Assembly (NCBI GenBank): GCA_032871835.1 | Contig: CM065301.1 | Span: 11,726,413 to 11,790,412 of the forward strand | Length of the DNA: 64,000 nucleotides | Reading direction: 5' to 3' | Source of the DNA: Dipteronia dyeriana | Taxonomy: Eukaryota; Streptophyta; Magnoliopsida; Sapindales; Sapindaceae | Part shown: piece by piece, positions 61,776-64,000 of the stretch | Numbering within the stretch: position 1 is the stretch's first letter | How the letters are laid out: each line of letters opens with the position of its first letter | Made by a program: the position numbers and the translations under genes | Notes under the pieces: model-generated | The model's input: the letters and a program-made list of their open reading frames with translations, nothing else | The model's database searches: none | Told to the model about the DNA's origin: nothing

Positions 61776-64000
61776 ATGAGGAATCACTTGAAGGATTTGC
61801 TTAAAACTCTAGAGGGAGAATGGTAGGAGAGTAAACTCACTCGTCACGACAATTTTGATGCTATTGGCATTATAGATGACACACTTAGGGAATCATTCGG
61901 TGAGGTTATCGATGGTAGAATTTTGCCTTATCACCGGACTACGGTTCGGAGTCATACCGTACACGACCCTGTATGCTAGCATGGAGAATGACATACAACA
62001 GTGGTACTTTACTGGTATATATGGGGTTTCGTTCGAGGAGCTGAGAGTTGTTCTGAGCCTGGGTGAGTTTCAGCAGCTATACGATGCTGTGAAGTTCTGC
62101 CTACTCTATATGCTGAACTGGATACTAATGGGGTTGGACAAGAGAGTAAAGACTCCAGTTTGACAGTTTCGGCTGGTGGAGGACATCAATGCTTTCGATG
62201 CGTTCCCGTGGGGTTCCCACGTGTACAAGCATTCCATTTATTCATTCAAACATATGTTTGACGGGCGATGTGAGGGGCTCGTGAGACGACAGCAAGCAAA
62301 AGGCACTGGTGTACATACGGTGGAGACATACAACATTTATGGTTTATCTCAAGCCCTATTGGTAAGAATTTTGAATTACAATATTTACTTGATTTATCGT
62401 GTCCTAAATTTTATGGATTCTAATGTACTTTTCTTTTATGCAGATATTTGCTTTCGAGGTGATCTCTGATCTAGGCATCCAGTTCGAGACCCAAAAGGCT
62501 ACGGATCTGTCTCCCCGTATTTTGAAGTGAGAGTTGAACAAACAACCAAGATGGGGGAAGTTGGCCAAGATTTTCACTATGAGGGTATTTCTCTAATTTT
62601 TTAATGTTCATATTTGTTACTATGTATATAATTACATTGCTCTAATTACGGTTTCAGATGTTTACGAGGACGAAACTGGTGCCCACAGAAGCTGAGAGGG
62701 GTCAACCGTACTTTACGGGCATAGGCGAGGGGGGCAGCCTATATATAGAGGACTACCTGCATCACATTACGAAACTGGTCCTTGATCAGGCTACCACTAG
62801 TGGGAGTAGTGGGACAGCGAGTTCTGACCCGGAGGGTAGGGGTAGAGGCCCATTGAGACAGAGGGTTCATAGCCGGAGGCACGGGATGGAGGCATATGAG
62901 GGTTTGATTTACGACGTTTGGAGCTACATCTAGAGGGATTCTCGTGGGGACGTTGGACGTGATTGAGAGGTACGTAGAAATGACTGTTTTTTTTTATAAA
63001 CTCAAGCATGTGATTGTATAATTTCTGACAATGCGGACATGATTTCAAGCCCCATGAGAACAACAATTGAACGCAGTGCTTGAAGCCCTTTGGAAGAGTG
63101 ATGAGGATCGAAAGCAGCAATACCTGAAGTTTCTGGATATGAACTAGAGGAATGAGGATGATCGACAACAGTAGCACCAGAAGTTGTTGGAAATGATCCA
63201 GGGGCTTCAGCGGTCGGGGTCGACGACACAGACGTAGACTTATAAGGATGGTCCATCATCTTCTGATCGGGACTTTAGTCCCGGAGACAGGACAGATGGT
63301 CATCACCAGGAGTCAGACCCAGGGACTAGACGTGACTAGCAGCCATATATCGGGTAAAAGTTTCGGACAATGAGGTTCAGTTGCCTATAGGCGATACAGG
63401 TCCTGGTACACATACAGTAACCATGTTGATCCTTTTACTGGACACGTCCATGTCGATCAAGCGCGAACGGTCCCCTCCACCCCGTAGATCGATCAAGCCG
63501 CAGTGGTCCCCTCCGTCCCATATATCGAGCGAGGTTCAGCGCCCTTTTCATCTTGTAGATCGATCGAGTCCCAGCGGTCCACTCCCAGCGATCTATGGAG
63601 ACAGAGGTCCTCCTCTCACCACAACCCAGAGGTTAGAGTTCAGCATATGAGGCGTATACCTAAGCATGGTTGGCAGTTTCTTAGCCTGAATACAGATCCA
63701 TACCGGTCGAAGAGGCCTAGGGTACTGCCCCAATCAACAGAGGACCTTATAACGGTCCATGGAACTACCTCGAGTGGAAACCGTCTGTGGTACGAGGTTG
63801 AATCGGTGAGTGTTACACGATATAATGTTTTAAATTAAAATATCTTTGTATATCGTAACACCTTCTTGATACATTTACAGGTCCTGATACCATGCAACGT
63901 TGGGCGCCAACATTGGCTCTTGGTGACTGTCGACCTTACCGTCCAGAAGATGTACATACTGGACTCCTGGAGACAAGAAGTCCCCGTGCATATCAGGAAG
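61776..64000 (+). pseudogene. DUF1985 / Ulp1-like (C48) protease gene, transposon-associated, decayed and truncated by window end
   Basis: An exon-like start after TTGCAG at 61776 reads MRNHLKDLLKTLEGEW then stops. In a shifted frame, 61876-62163 gives VRLSMVEFCLITGLRFG and FEELRVVLSLGEFQQLYDAV, a DUF1985-like domain, continuing as FDAFPWGSHVYKHSIYSFKH. Further exons with GT-AG borders start near 62446 (IFAFEVISDLGIQFET, then a stop at 62528) and 62658. A Ser/Arg/Pro-rich linker lies at 63430-63640. The last exon (63882 on) reads NVGRQHWLLVTVDL ... MYILDSWRQEV, the His and Asp of the Ulp1 catalytic triad; the Cys would lie beyond the window. Such genes are commonly carried by plant MULE-type DNA transposons. 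At least two stops and a frameshift make this copy inactive. Confidence 0.72.

Noticed and set aside
1..64000. CRISPR array, bacterial operon or phage system
   Set aside because: Introns, plant gene families and plant retroelements throughout show nuclear plant DNA. The tandem repeats found have no spacer structure.

Overview
This window is nuclear DNA from a flowering plant, almost certainly a eudicot. It is AT-rich, its genes have many introns, it carries families restricted to plants (a DUF868 protein, an NFD6-like mitochondrial protein, a Dabb-domain stress protein, a chloroplast phosphoglycerate-mutase-like phosphatase), and it is loaded with plant-type LTR retrotransposons, MITEs and SINEs. 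All calls come from reading the sequence; no database search was run.

Layout. 1-4.0 kb: a nine-exon gene for a chloroplast 2-carboxy-D-arabinitol-1-phosphatase-like protein (+). About 5.1-5.3 kb: a decayed U2 snRNA copy (-). 5.46-11.13 kb: a dead Ty1/copia retrotransposon (-) with both LTRs, primer-binding site, polypurine tract and 5-bp target duplication. 11.25-11.80 kb: a MITE with 3-bp duplication. 12.9-14.9 kb: a three-exon NFD6-like gene (+), possibly with UTR exons as far as 18.3 kb. 23.05-24.0 kb: an intronless DUF868 gene (+). 24-39 kb: a gene-poor tract with SINE-like copies, a hAT-type MITE, two related long-TIR elements (MULE-like) flanking perfect palindromes, and LTR/TRIM remains. 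39.15-39.86 kb: a secreted WAK-type ectodomain protein without kinase (-), with a long foldback just past its stop. 40.77-41.73 kb: a two-exon HS1-like A/B-barrel gene (-). 45.1-45.7 kb: an unrecognised gene that appears frameshifted (-).

46-64 kb is a GC-richer transposon nest. A 2.26-kb solo LTR (+, target duplication ATATA) is followed by a GT/GC repeat and then a 12.54-kb Ty3/gypsy element of the Tat type (gag-pol on -, target duplication GTTGG). Between its pol and 3' LTR this element carries an intron-containing antisense ORF and a 99-bp (33-codon) tandem array. It appears to have landed in the leader of a decayed DUF1985/Ulp1-protease gene of a kind commonly carried by plant DNA transposons; that gene runs off the window end.

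The host genes are independent single genes, not a pathway or cluster. The most unusual points are two non-canonical splice donors in the phosphatase gene, the antisense ORF plus satellite-like array in the Tat element, the inverted relationship between the solo LTR and that element, the foldback beside the WAK-like gene, and the paired long-TIR elements.
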